Positions 19,891-31,000 of a DNA stretch of 64,000 nucleotides are shown piece by piece (the stretch's first letter is position 1; each line of letters opens with the position of its first letter). The translations under genes and the position numbers were made by a program. The notes under the pieces are model-generated. The model worked only from the letters and a program-made list of their open reading frames with translations. It searched no databases and had not been told where the DNA came from. This stretch comes from Adiantum capillus-veneris. Its lineage: Eukaryota; Streptophyta; Polypodiopsida; Polypodiales; Pteridaceae. The stretch covers positions 131,623,182-131,687,181 of the forward strand of contig CM043967.1 of NCBI GenBank assembly GCA_014529385.2. Direction: 5' to 3'.

Positions 19891-21660
19891 TTGCGAATAT
19901 CCCTTGAATGGCCGAAATTACTATCAAGACACCTCAGCCACCCCTGGGCTCACACCATAGGATGGCAATGTTGGAGGTCAAGGATCAAAGCGTGCACTCA
20001 GTTCCATTTGAAAATCCTATGTCCTAGGGTTTTCTTCTTCTATCTTGTGAGATCCTTGTGGCCCTACGGTGGCAATGTGAAAGCTTGTGGACCTAGGGCC
20101 ATAGGGTGGCAATGTATAAGCTCAAGAGCCATGAGTAGACCTATATTCCATTTGGAAATCCTATGGCCCTAGGGTTTAGGGGTGACAATAGATAAGCTCA
20201 AATACATAGCCCTATGTTCCAGTTGGAGATCCTATGGCCTTAGGTCCACGACAATGTATAAGCTCAAGAGCCATACGTTGCCCTACTTTCTAGTTGGAGA
20301 TCCTATGGACCTAGGGTCATGGGGTGGAAATATGTAAGCTCAAGGGCCATAGGGTGCCACATGTCCCATATGGAGATCCTATGGCCCTAGGGCCATGGGG
20401 TGGCAATGTATAAGCTCAATGGCCATACATTGCCTATGTTCCATTCGAAAATCCTATGGCCCTAGGGTACTGGGGTGGCAATGTATAAGCTCAAGGGCCA
20501 TACATTGCCTATGTTCCATTTGGAAATCCTATGGCCCTAGGGTAATGGGGTGGCAATGTATAAGCTCAAGGTCCATAGGGTGCCACATGTCCCATATAGA
20601 GATCCTATGGTCCTAGGGCCATGGGGCTGCATTGATATCTTGGCCACCCTTGAACCCGCACCCTTGAGCTTAGGGGCCTTAGGTTCTCTTATTGTATGTT
20701 GTGAGATCTTGTGGCCCTAGGGCCATAGGGTGGCAATGTATAAGCTCAAGGGCCATACATTGCCTATGTTCCATTTGGAAATCCTACGGGGTGGCAATGT
20801 ATAAGCTCAAGGGCCATAGGGTGCCACATGTTCCATATAGAGATCCTATGGCCCTAGGGCCATGGGGCTGCATTGATATCTTGGCCACCTTTGACATCTT
20901 GGCCATAGGTTGTCTTTTTGTATGTTTTGAAGTCTTGTGGCCCTAGGGCCATAGGGTGTCAATGCTCACACCCTTGGGCTTAGGGCCATAGGTTGTCTTT
21001 TTGTATGTTTTGAAGTCTTGTGTCCCTAGGGCCATAGGGTGTCAATGCTCACACCCTTGGGATTAGGGCCATAGGTTGTGTTTTTGTATGTTTTGAAGTC
21101 TTGTGGCCCTAGGGCCATAGGGCCATAGGGTGTCAATGTATAAGCTCAAGGGCCATACGTTGCCCTATGTTCCATTTGGAAATCCTATAGCCCTAGGGTC
21201 ATGGGGTTGCAATGTATAAGCTCAAGGGCCATACATTGTCGTATGTTTCATATGCCGATCCTATGGCCCTAGGGTCATGGGGTTGCAATGTATAAGCTCA
21301 AGGGCCATACATTGCCGTATGTTTCATTTGGAGATCTTATGGCTCTAGGGTCATGGGGTGCGATAGGATGTATATATACTTGACATGAAACTCCGTGAGG
21401 TGATCTTGAGGACAACCCTATGGCCTTCAGGCCTTAGGGAGCTAATATGGAGAAAATATTCTTTATACCGGCATAGAGAGCTATCGCCCTGGGGCCATAG
21501 CAAAACAATGAGGGTTTTTTGGAAACAATGAGGGCGCCTTGTGGTCTAGGGGCCATAGGAAGTCAATATAGATCATAGAGCATAGAGCACAAAGAGATTC
21601 TTAGTAGCATAGAGGGAACCCTATGACCTTCAGGCCACAAGGTGCTTCTCATGAAACAGC
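19891..21660. repeat. Satellite A, block 4 (tataagctcaagg subfamily)
   Basis: Units include 75-bp repeats at about 20397, 20472 and 20547 ('ggggtggcaatgtataagctcaa', 'tgcctatgttccattt', 'atcctatggccctaggg') and 82-84-bp repeats at 20916, 20998 and 21082 ('ttttgtatgttttgaagtcttgtg', 'ccctagggccatagggtg'). The dyad core CCTATGGCCCTAGGGCCATA is kept. Because 75 is a multiple of three, repeat peptides appear in open frames; these are not genes. Confidence 0.85.
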
Positions 21661-21753
21661 CACATACATACTTGTTATGCTTTATGCTACGTAAATCAAT
21701 ATACTCTGCAAGCGGTTTGTTTAACAATTATTCTTGCAAATCTTCTTGCAGGT

Positions 21754-22440
21754 ATGGCTAATTTCAATCATGGTGATAGAGTGTGCATGTTTGTAGCGAC
21801 ACAAAAGGTTGCCATTGGGACTGTATTTGAAATAAATCCAAGTGCAAATTGTTCTGGCATGCTTATTGGGGAAGTCAATGTATTGGTGTCAGTTGATTTG
21901 TGTTTTGAAAAGAAAGCACTCATCCCTTTTCCAACAATGGATGCATTGGCAGTGGGAGATGCTTTTCATAGTATTGTGAAATGGAGTAGTGGGTTGTTGC
22001 AACATATAAATGAGATGCAGTACAAAGGGGCTTCTATGCATGAGGCTAACAAAGCAAAAGGAGCATTGGATGCACAATGTAATGGAATGAGCTACAGAGA
22101 GGTTTGGAAGGATAAGAGGGTTCAACTTTGGGATGAAAGCAAAACACATGTAGTAGCCGAAGGGGTTTTCATGTATGTGTGTCCGTTTGACTCTGTAAAC
22201 TTTGGTGAGCTAGGTGAAGATAACATTGGTATTGGTATCAAAACATCCTATGCAGATGAGGCTACTATTTTTGCAGAAGCTAGTGTATGCAACATTAATC
22301 TAGTTTGTTGGCCTATCAAGAGAGTGACAACTATGGATGGAAAAGAATTGTTATGCTATGAGGATCTACATGCTATGCATACGTTACAAGACACATTCAT
22401 TGAATCAGCTTATGTGGTAGAGCCTATTTCAAAAAAGTGA
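21754..22440 (+). pseudogene. DUF8039-like protein part, two tandem copies of the domain
   Basis: The 228-residue frame contains two related segments. Residues about 19-82 are VAIGTVFEI...GEVNVLVSVD...AVGDAFHSIVKWSSGLL; residues about 134-191 are VAEGVFMYV...GELGEDNIGIGI...AEASVCNINLVCWPIKRV. Both follow the pattern of the plant DUF8039 domain found in transposon-encoded proteins (a VA.G..F strand, G..(V/I)GV.V, then A.G..V.WP). The ATG follows CTTGCAGGT, an acceptor-like site, so a leader intron is possible. The TGA at 22438 is in the same frame as the next open stretch and only 10 codons before its first Met, so this is probably the N-terminal part of one longer protein, interrupted by a CGA-to-TGA-type change between KK and K. 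Confidence 0.6.
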
Positions 22441-22470
22441 AAATATTGCTTTGTAAATGCGAAGCCAAAA

Positions 22471-24120
22471 ATGTTAGTGAAACCTTCTAAGAGATCCAAT
22501 CAAGCATCTCTAGCATCTGTCCATCTTGTTTCAACCATAGATTGTTGTTCCAAAAGGTGTTGTCAATATGCCAATCGAGATAAGGTCATGGCTATGCACA
22601 ATGAGTTTTGGGGACAGAGTTTGCAAAATAGAACAAACTATGTGTATGATACAATGTTTACTGCATGGCGTGAGAACAAAACAACTACAAAGACATGCTA
22701 TGTGTTTTCTTTTAATGGCAGTGAGGTTTGCAGTAGAGCTTGGTACGAAATTCATGGCATTCCAAAAACTTCATTTTATCGTTACCGTGAACATTTTGAG
22801 AATGGGGTTAAATGCTCAGTGCATGGTAATGATGGTGTCATGAGAAAAGGAAGAGACCATACAGAAATGGGAAGGGCATTGATGCGCTCTTTTGTTGATG
22901 AAAACTCGGAGAGAATGCCACATAAGAGTAGAACCATGGAAGATGGTACTAGGGAAACTTTGCTTGCAATACCAAACACGTACAAGCAAGTAGACATTTT
23001 ACATGATGTCAATAAAACACTTGACAGTATGAGTCTCAAGCAAATTTCTAGCTCGACATTCAATAGGATTTGGAATACAGAGTTTGCTAATGTGACATTG
23101 TCAAAAACAAGTGAGTTCTCCAAATGTGTTGTGTGTAGTCGGATAAAGTCTCAACTAGAGTCAACAAAGGATGACGAGATGATTGCATGTTTGAAGGATG
23201 AACGTCGAATTCACATGTTGCAACAACAAAGTTGTAGGAATGTGTACTACACCTCGCGTAAGTTCTCCCATTTGCAAAAGGATAAGTATTTATGCATTAT
23301 ACATGATAAAATGGATCAAAAAAAGACAGCAATACCTAGGTTGCGTGTGAACTCAAAATATTATGTGAATGCATATCAATTGCAAGTATCATTAACAAGT
23401 ATGATAACACATGGACATGGTCATGGAATGTATGGTCACTTCTCACTTAATGGTCTATGGCCTTCAGATCCCAATGCTACAATTGGTTCCCTTGCATTAT
23501 GCTTACAGAATCTGGAAAGAACAGAAAACCATGGACTAGGAGATTTATGCCATGACGGTATGCCACGCAGCAATGTAACGTTATTCAATGTATTGAACTC
23601 AAGGAGATATCTAGACCTCCAAAACAAAATGAAGCAAGAGCGTGAGAGGAATGCATCAACAATGACACCACCGTTGGCCATCCAAGGATGTAATGAAGAG
23701 ATTGTACACATACAATCAACTTCCTCTCAATATGTTGTGGATACCATATCCACTCCTGTATTTCAAAACTTGCCTGAGAATCTTTTACTACAGCTAGATA
23801 ATTGTGCAGGAGAGAATAAAAATCGATACTTGTTTGCATACTTATCCTTGTTAGTAGCAAAAGGAGTTTTCAAAACCGTGCATTTGGGATTCTTAAGGGT
23901 GGGTCATACACATGAGGACATAGATGCAATGTTTAGTAGGTTCTCAGAAAGATTGCGAACAGGAATGACATTCACTTTTCCACATCTTATGGAACATTTT
24001 CAAAAATGTGAAAGCTCAGCTCCAGCACCATTTTTGATGACACAAGTTCCCAACTTTAAATCCTTTGTGCAAGGGTACATGTGTGACGGACAAGATGATC
24101 TAGTCGGACACTCTAAGCCA
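22471..24120 (+). pseudogene. DUF7869-like protein, possible DDE-type transposase core
   Basis: This 551-codon frame reads FSFNGSEVCSRAWYEIHGIP, then a Cys-containing helical region, then three acidic motifs: IIHDKMDQKK (D279, D282), LQLDNCAGENKN (D443) and VGHTHEDIDAMFSRF (E482, D483, D485). This matches the pattern of the DUF7869 family (DGMDQ, LDNC..QNKN, VGHTHEDID), and the spacing and context suggest an RNase H-like fold with a DDE/D triad. Such a role is inference; the family is annotated as unknown function. The frame is in phase with the preceding DUF8039 part. It ends because a 67-bp tandem duplication starting near 24054 shifts the frame. Neighbours are satellite A on the left and 88-bp repeats on the right. 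Confidence 0.65.
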
Positions 24121-24187
24121 CTTTAAATCCTTTGTGCAAGGGTACATGTGTGATGGACAAGATGCTCTAGTCAAACACTCTAAGCCA
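24054..24187. repeat. 67-bp tandem duplication breaking the DUF7869-like gene
   Basis: CTTTAAATCCTTTGTGCAAG starts at 24054 and again at 24121, and the copies remain nearly identical through ACACTCTAAGCCACTT. The offset is one more than a multiple of three, which explains the frame change. Confidence 0.95.
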
Positions 24188-25045
24188 CTTCAATTTTGTT
24201 TCTATATGCAAGGTGAAGTCCCAATAATGCAGTACAAAATTCATCCCAAATCACCCAATTGGATGCCAAAGGAGTCGGGAATTGAGTTGTGGAAAAAAGA
24301 TGACCAAGGAAAACCAAAATTACCAACAGGCTATCCAGATGTGGTACCTATAGGAGACTATGTGAGAGATAGTCCGCTTGTTATTCAAGGGATTAAGTCA
24401 TATCTTGAATTTTGGAAAAGATGTTCTCTATTAAAGGGAAAGGACCATGGATCCACAAAATACATGGAGCCAGTTATCACTTATTGGCAAAACATAATCA
24501 ATGAGTTTGAAAAACCAACCAATAAACACATTGGTGAATATACAACATTTTGGCCAAAGACTATAGGGAGTCATTGAATGCAAGAGATAGAGGAAGACAG
24601 AGATGAGTTTCAAGGATATGAAGAATTGAATGATCACTATGTTGGTCCTCAAAGTGCAAGGCCACAAGAGGCCTTTAGGCCTCAAATTGATGTAAGAAAA
24701 GGGGATCTTGTACTTGTGAGACCCGCAGATCCTGAATATCCGATATGGCTAGGAGTGGCAGAGTCAAACGTTGATGTAGAAAAATCATCTCCTAACTACA
24801 AGAAAGTTCTGATTCAGTATTGGGCACCAAAACATCGAAAACGAAATCCCACAATCCAAGAACAGTATGAGGATTGTTGGAAAAAGAGTTTGTGCTGCAA
24901 TCTTGCTGACCCAAAGCGCTGGGAGTGTGTTGATACAATTGTATGGTCATGGACTCCAAGGGATGGAAGAATTGTGGAAAAAATCAAGATCCCATCAAAT
25001 GTCATGGAGAAGGCACAGGCTAGCTTAATAGGAGAAATTGAATAG
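24121..25045 (+). pseudogene. C-terminal part of the DUF7869-like protein
   Basis: After the 67-bp duplication the coding frame continues as LQFCFYMQGEVPIMQYKI, PKSPNWMPKESGIELW, and, past a TGA at 24575, QIDVRKGDLVLVRPADPEYP, IWLGVAESN, VLIQYWAPKHRKRNPTI and a Trp-rich end (WECVDTIVWSWTPRDGR). The last 110 residues are a typical C-terminal module of DUF7869-like proteins and suggest a small beta-barrel, BAH- or Tudor-like domain; that fold guess is mine. Both halves share frame 24134/24578, so only the single stop separates them. A leucine/glutamate-rich end precedes TAG at 25043. Confidence 0.55.
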
Positions 25046-25100
25046 CATTTCATATCTTACTCATTGTTTTATTTCCCCAGCTTATGTATGATTTTATCTA

Positions 25101-25343
25101 CATAAAAATAAAAATTCTAAAAGGTGTTTCTCAACACCACCATTTTCTTGGGAATCTATCTCTTTTATGAAGTGTTTTGAAACACCCACATAAAAATAAA
25201 AATTTTAAAAGGTGTATCTCAACACCACCATTTTCTTGAGAATCTATCTCTTTTATGAAGTGTTTTGAAACACCCACATAAAAATAAATTTTTTTAAAAG
25301 GTGTTTCTCAACACCACCATTTTCTTGAGAATCTATCTCTTTG
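25101..25343. repeat. 88-bp direct repeat, two full copies and one partial
   Basis: Copies start at 25101, 25189 and 25277 with CATAAAAATAAA. Each has the small hairpins GGTGTTTCTCAACACC and GTGTTTTGAAACAC. The third copy stops after 'gaatctatctcttt'. The repeat lies directly after the DUF7869-like gene and could be its 3' flank or part of a transposon end. Confidence 0.9.
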
Positions 25344-25451
25344 TCACATTCCCAAATTAAATGAAATTTTTCCAAATTTAATGGGAAATAGGAATCCGTA
25401 GGCGTTGAAATTAGTCCCAAAGTTGTGGGATTTTCCCATTTCATCTAAAAT

Positions 25452-25916
25452 GGTGTTCATGGCACTATTAATGGACAACATGTTCGTATTTTAGTGGATG
25501 ATGGTGCAACTCATAACTTTTTGAACTATAAGCTAGTCAAGAAATTGAAGCTTACACAGACTCCTTGCTCTCACAAGTATGTGGTGGAGCAGATGTCTGG
25601 GAATGATAAAGAAGTATGGGACACGGTAGTTCAAGGGGTTGAGCTTATTGTTCAATATCATACAATGACCCTTGACTTCCAAGTTATGAACATGGACCGT
25701 GCTGATGTAGTTTTAGGACGGGAGTGGCTGCATGGTTTAGGAAACACATTGCACACTAGTTATGAACACAACTCCTTATCCTTTATGGCCAATGGTAAAC
25801 ATGTGTTTTTGCTTGGTGAGAAAAATATACCATTTGCACCTCTTATATGTACAGTTGAGCTTTCTATTTTGCAAAAAGCAGATTTAATAGATGAAGTCTT
25901 TTTAGCACATATTTAA
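25452..25916 (+). pseudogene. Retropepsin-like protease fragment of a gypsy retrotransposon
   Basis: The frame reads GVHGTINGQHVRILVDDGAT, then HNFLNYKLVKKL and VVLGREWLHGLG. These are the active-site strand and the LG.(D/E)WL strand of Ty3/gypsy-type aspartic proteases, which cut the Gag-Pol polyprotein. The canonical D-S-G is D-D-G here. No gag lies upstream (satellite and DUF7869-like gene) and no RT follows before 35.9 kb, so it is an isolated piece. It could be the 5' part of the chromovirus remnant at 35.6-38.2 kb if that element was split. Confidence 0.75.
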
Positions 25917-28029
25917 GAATTTTGGAAAAAATGCCCAATTTTGGGACAAATCTTTGTGAACCAAGCTCTTGAGTGAAGGTTACAACATACTAGGATGCAC
26001 TGTTATCAGCCATTAGGGTGGAGTTCTAGAGTGAATTTGCATTGTGTTGGGTTTCATTGTTTTTAAACATTAGTTTCAATTTCTAGAGCAGATGTTGCAT
26101 TATTGTCAATGATTGGGTGTCAGTTCTACTAAGACTCAAAGAAAATGCATTGTGGTAGGGTTGAAGATTGTATAGATAACTTGTACAAAAATTGATGTTT
26201 AAATTGGGATCAAAAGTATACAAAGAACTTGGGAGACCTCGATGCCTAACTCGTAAAGAGAACCTAGCTTTGCCTTGCTCTAGAAGTAGAAGTAGAACTT
26301 GAATAAACTTTGAGGGCGGCCTTGGATGGTGGGGGCTACCATGTTCAATGTCCGTTCTTTTGAAGCCTGAATTAGTTGTCTTACAAAACTCAATTTTAGA
26401 ATGTGGTAGTTCGTGATAGAGGAAGCATTTATGTTTTATTTCGCACAATGAAAGAATAGGGATTTTTTAATTTATTTTGAGGGCCCAAGGAATGATTTTT
26501 CTACAAGCACAAATGCCAAAACTTGATTTTACTCAACAGTGAAAGCTGAAACTTGAGTTAGCTAGAACACTCACTACAACAATAAACGACCCAAAAACAA
26601 AAAGTAAGTTGCATGTACAAATTGACAAGAGGTTGTAGACACTTATATGTAGGAAGGAGCGTACTTTCTCTCACCCTTTTCTATATTAGGAGGTTTTTGG
26701 GAGAGGCCACATATTGGCAATTGATCCCCCATCAACTCCGATGCTATGTACCCTAATGCCTACTTAATGCTCTCACACATTAAAATGGAATGAATCAAAG
26801 TTGATGCTATTCTAAGAAACTTTTTTGGTATATTTTATGAAGATTATGGCAGCAAGTCGTGTCTAGTTTAGTGTACTAGGAACATGTAGATTCTTACAAT
26901 AGAGTTTGAGGCTTCAAAAGACACTCACAATTGAAAGAGATAGTAGGCCCTCTCCCATCAAAATGGAAATCCCCTACCCTTATAACACCTTGTTAGGTAT
27001 GTGGGGGCCTCTTCATAGAAGCTCGTAAGGTTTTTTTAGGTCATGGTCTAGTCTGTATGACGAGAATTAGCATAAACCATCTAAGTGATAAATAACTAGA
27101 ACATAAGAATTTCTTTACAACCACAAAAGAAACAACACTTTTTTATTTTTGCAAAAACCCACAAAATGCGGATAAGTAAATTAAAACCAAAAATTTACAT
27201 CAATACCATGCTCACAACAAGCCACGGTCTCTGGTTACAACCAACAGTGACATATCAAATCCCAAACAAAACCAGAAAATACAAAATAAGACCAAACATC
27301 ACCAAGAGGATTCCACCGATTCCATCGTACTGCCATTCCGACACAGGGGCACTCTCAAGATGAAAACACTAATGGATACAATAGATACAGACAATACCAA
27401 ACATCATATTGAGAGAAGAACAAAATCCACAGCAAAGCAGATTCTAGAGCCTCCATCACCACGCAATAGTAGTCCAAAGAAGGGCAAGCAAGACACAAAA
27501 AAGTCACATGAGTGGACACCACGCCATGGAACCTCAAAGCATGTTCAAGACGGACCTACATGGAGCCACCATGTTGCCAAAGGCTGCCACCCTTTAGTAG
27601 CATGCTGCAGCAGAGCCGATGCCAACCACAATGCTCACCACATCTGCCGACCAAGGTATCATGACGTCAACGGTGGGCCAAGCACCATACCCTCGCCAGG
27701 GGATTCCACGACAGAACCAATCGTTCCATCATTAGCAATTGTCTCCCTAGGAATGAATCAACAATGAAAATAGCTGGAGTTGATGCTCTTTGTAAAGCAA
27801 GGAGAAGCGGTTTCCACTTGTTCTAGAAAATGAGGAGCCAACAAAGGAAGAAAAGACACAGAGAGTGTGGAGCCACTTGATTGCTCACCCCTATGACCAC
27901 ATCCCTCTAGAGGCCGGGCCCCATCTAACTTCTTCAACAAGAAAGATTCGAACCTTGACTTTGTGCAGTGCTCCTTGGCCTTGCATGCTGTAGGGCATTA
28001 ATGGTTCTTGCTCTAGCAAACCCTAAAAC
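25917..28029. other. No gene recognised; strand-asymmetric stretch at 27120-27960
   Basis: Most of this interval is AT-rich with stops in all frames. From about 27120 to 27960 the plus strand is poor in G and rich in A and C ('ccaaaaatttacatcaatacc', 'gttacaaccaacagtgac'). Such asymmetry often marks an old transcribed retroelement on the minus strand, but no RT, gag or terminal motif is visible. The short open frames at 27166-27767 have no recognisable domain. Confidence 0.4.
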
Positions 28030-31000
28030 GACTAAAATTCATGTTGAGCTAAAAGTTTTTTGAATCAGCTCTCAAACATAACAAAGATCAAGCGATAGTT
28101 CAAGCCATCAAGAACCACCTAGAGTCTACAAGGCTTGAGCTCTAGTTCGAGCCTTGATGTACCACCTAGAGCTTGCAAGGCTCAAGCTCTAGCTCGAGCC
28201 TCCCAAGTATTCAGATTATTCATGAACTAATTCCATCAAGGTTAACAACCTCATCAAACTTAGGCCAAGTTTAGATGAGACAGTGAAAGATCTTTTAGAT
28301 CTATGGTGGCACATTCATTGGGCCAAAAACAAGGTGTATATTTTTGGACCCATCAAGAGCTAGGCAACACCCCTCCCCTCAATAAAGATGCATTTCCGAG
28401 CTCTTTGCAACTTGATTTGCGGAACCGTAGTTGAACACGGATGATAACACTACAAGGTAAAGCCTCAATAACTCCTCCAATTCCAATTGGTTGCCAGCCT
28501 GAGCATTAAATTAGCTTAATGATTTGGTTTTGCATCTTGTGAACATAGGGCATGGTGGTAGGTTACATGAGGGAAACCTACAGCCGAGCTAGCATTAGCA
28601 ACAATGTCAGTTTTAAGACGTAACAGACGTTCGTCAAATTTGAATTTGCTATGTCAACAAACTATAGTTTCAAATTTCAAAATTGACGGGGTGACTAACG
28701 ATCGAGAAGACAAAATTGGCGGCAACTAACGACCTAGAAGATAGCAAAAGATGCGTTGATTTCCAAAGCTCGATAGCATTTCAGCATTTTCAGCTCAAGA
28801 CTTGTTTGCTATGACACCTCATTTTCTATGCCTTGAGCCCGTAGTTTTCTGCTGAATGTTGCTCTTGCCATAAGTTGTGGTGGTAGGAACAAAGGTCGCC
28901 TTGCCTCTGTCATGAACTGAGCAGGAGCCACTTGCTCTCTCACAAACTACAACAGGAGCCGCTTGGTATATCAGAGCCAAATTACACTTGCCTCTATCAT
29001 GAACTGTCATGAACTACAACAAGAATTGAGGTCGTCTGACTCCTGTCATGAACTGCAGCAGCTGGAGCTGAAGGACGTCTTGCCTCTATCACGAACTGCA
29101 GTAGGAGCCGAAGGTCGCCTTGCGTCTATCATGAAATGCGACATGAATGCAACTCGCTTCTTCTCCCATGCAGAACCTGGGTTGTTGTTGATGCCTGCTT
29201 CGTAACTATCGTTGTAACATTCTAGTCGTTTGTGAGCCTCGCCTTGCAAGGAGCCTTGCACTATCTCTTGTGTAAGTGTATCTATATCTTGTGCAAATTG
29301 TGCTCCTAACCACAAGTGATATGTGTGGTGTGCACGACAAACACCTCCCTTGCAATTGTCATTCAAAATCACCATGTCCTACAAAGGTATTAGCGCTAGC
29401 TTTGCTCTTAGCTAAGCTTGGCTAGGTTTTTTGAACAAGTGTAATAAGAGAGTTCCTAATCATATATCATGCTTAACTGAAGGTGCATGAAAGTATGATG
29501 TGATTAGGAACTAAGTTGTTGCTAAGTTTTATATAATTGTCTTGTTGCAAGATTCCACATGTGTGTGTGTGTGTGTGTGTGTCCCTCAAGCTTATGAGAG
29601 GCTTGAAACCTCAAAAGTAACAGCCTTTGATCCTAGAGTCTTTAGCTTACGAGGCTCGCACTTAAGTTTGAGCCTAGTAGTCCTCAAATTTCAAGCCTCA
29701 TGTGAGCTAGACATTGTAGCAACCTTCTTTCTAGCTAGAAAACATTTGCAAATGTCTATAGCTCATGAGGCTCGAGCTTAAGATTGTGATCCTCTTGAGA
29801 CAAAGACTCCTCAAAAATGACGATCTCTTGCTCTAATATCTAGCTCACGAGGCTTGAACCTAAGTTTGAGCCTCTATGGCCTAGAGACTCAATTTTCAAG
29901 CCTTATGAGCTAGAGGTCACTACAATTTTTAGAAGAACATTATTGAAAGACTCAAGATTAAAGCCTTATAAGTGAGAATCTCACATCTACCTCATGAGGC
30001 TTGAACTTAAGTTCGAGCCTTTATGACATAAAGACTTAATTTTTAAGCCTTATGAGCTAGAGATCAGTACACATTTTAGAATAACATTGTTGAAAAACTC
30101 ACAAGCTTAAAGTCTTATAAGTGACAATCTCACATCTACCGCATGAAGCTCAAACTTATGTTTGAGCCTCTATGACCTAGAGACTCAATTTTCAACCTAA
30201 TGAGCTACAGATCACTACAAGTTTTAGACAAAGACTGTTGAAAAACTCACAAGCTTAAAGCTTCATAAGCAAAAATCTTTTCTTTGAACATCTAGCTCAG
30301 GAGGCTCAAACTTAAGTTCGAGCCTATATGACCTAGATACTCAATTTCCAAGCCTTACAAGCTAGATATGACTAGACCTTTTAGATGTTTTCTCATTACA
30401 AGGTGCAAATAAGCGCCACGCATTCAAGTTTTTAGGCATTTTTTGTTCCCATTGGGAAAAAAAGATCAGTCATGGTCATCTTGAGTGAGAAAAAATGTCT
30501 CTTTCACACGTAGAAATATTTCTCAATGAGAAAAGGGGTCTCTTTCACAATTAAAAACATTTTCATAGAAAATTGAGTCCCTAAGTCATGAGGATTCTTT
30601 TTAGCTAGAAATCATTTGCAAAATTCTCTAGTTAATGAGGCTCAATCTTAAGCTTGAGAGCCTACAAATCTTGAATTCCCATAAGATACTCTCTACTCCT
30701 AGAGTCTTTGGCTCATAGGCTCGAACTTAAGTTCGAGCCTCATTACCTAGAGACTCAATTTTCAAGACTCATGAGCTACAAATTCTAGGAGGATTCTTTC
30801 TAGATACAAAAAAATTTCAAAATTCTTTACCTCATTAGGCTTGAGCATAAGCTTGAGAGCCTCTTGAGACAAAAACTTTTGAAAAACTCATAAGGTTGAA
30901 ACCTCATACGCTACATTATCTACTCCTAGAGTCTCTGGCTCATGAGGCTCAAGCCTCATAAGCTAGACATCTTGAGCTAAAAGATAAAATTTGTGCTCTC

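Noticed and set aside
20395-20946. Open frames encoding repeated GWQCISSRAIHCLCSIW-type peptides
   Set aside because: They follow directly from a 75-bp satellite A unit, which is a multiple of three. No start context, codon bias or homology supports a gene.
13862-21660. Regularly spaced palindromic repeats reminiscent of a CRISPR array
   Set aside because: Units are degenerate tandem satellite repeats with repeated, not unique, spacers, in a eukaryotic genome with no cas genes.
26572-26592. CACTACAAC motif resembling the CACTA-2 terminus
   Set aside because: No subterminal CGTCGATA motifs follow and no partner end or target duplication was found; a 9-base match can occur by chance.
27166-27767. 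Plus-strand open frames in the C/A-rich stretch
   Set aside because: The base asymmetry lowers stop frequency on this strand; no domain or start context is seen.
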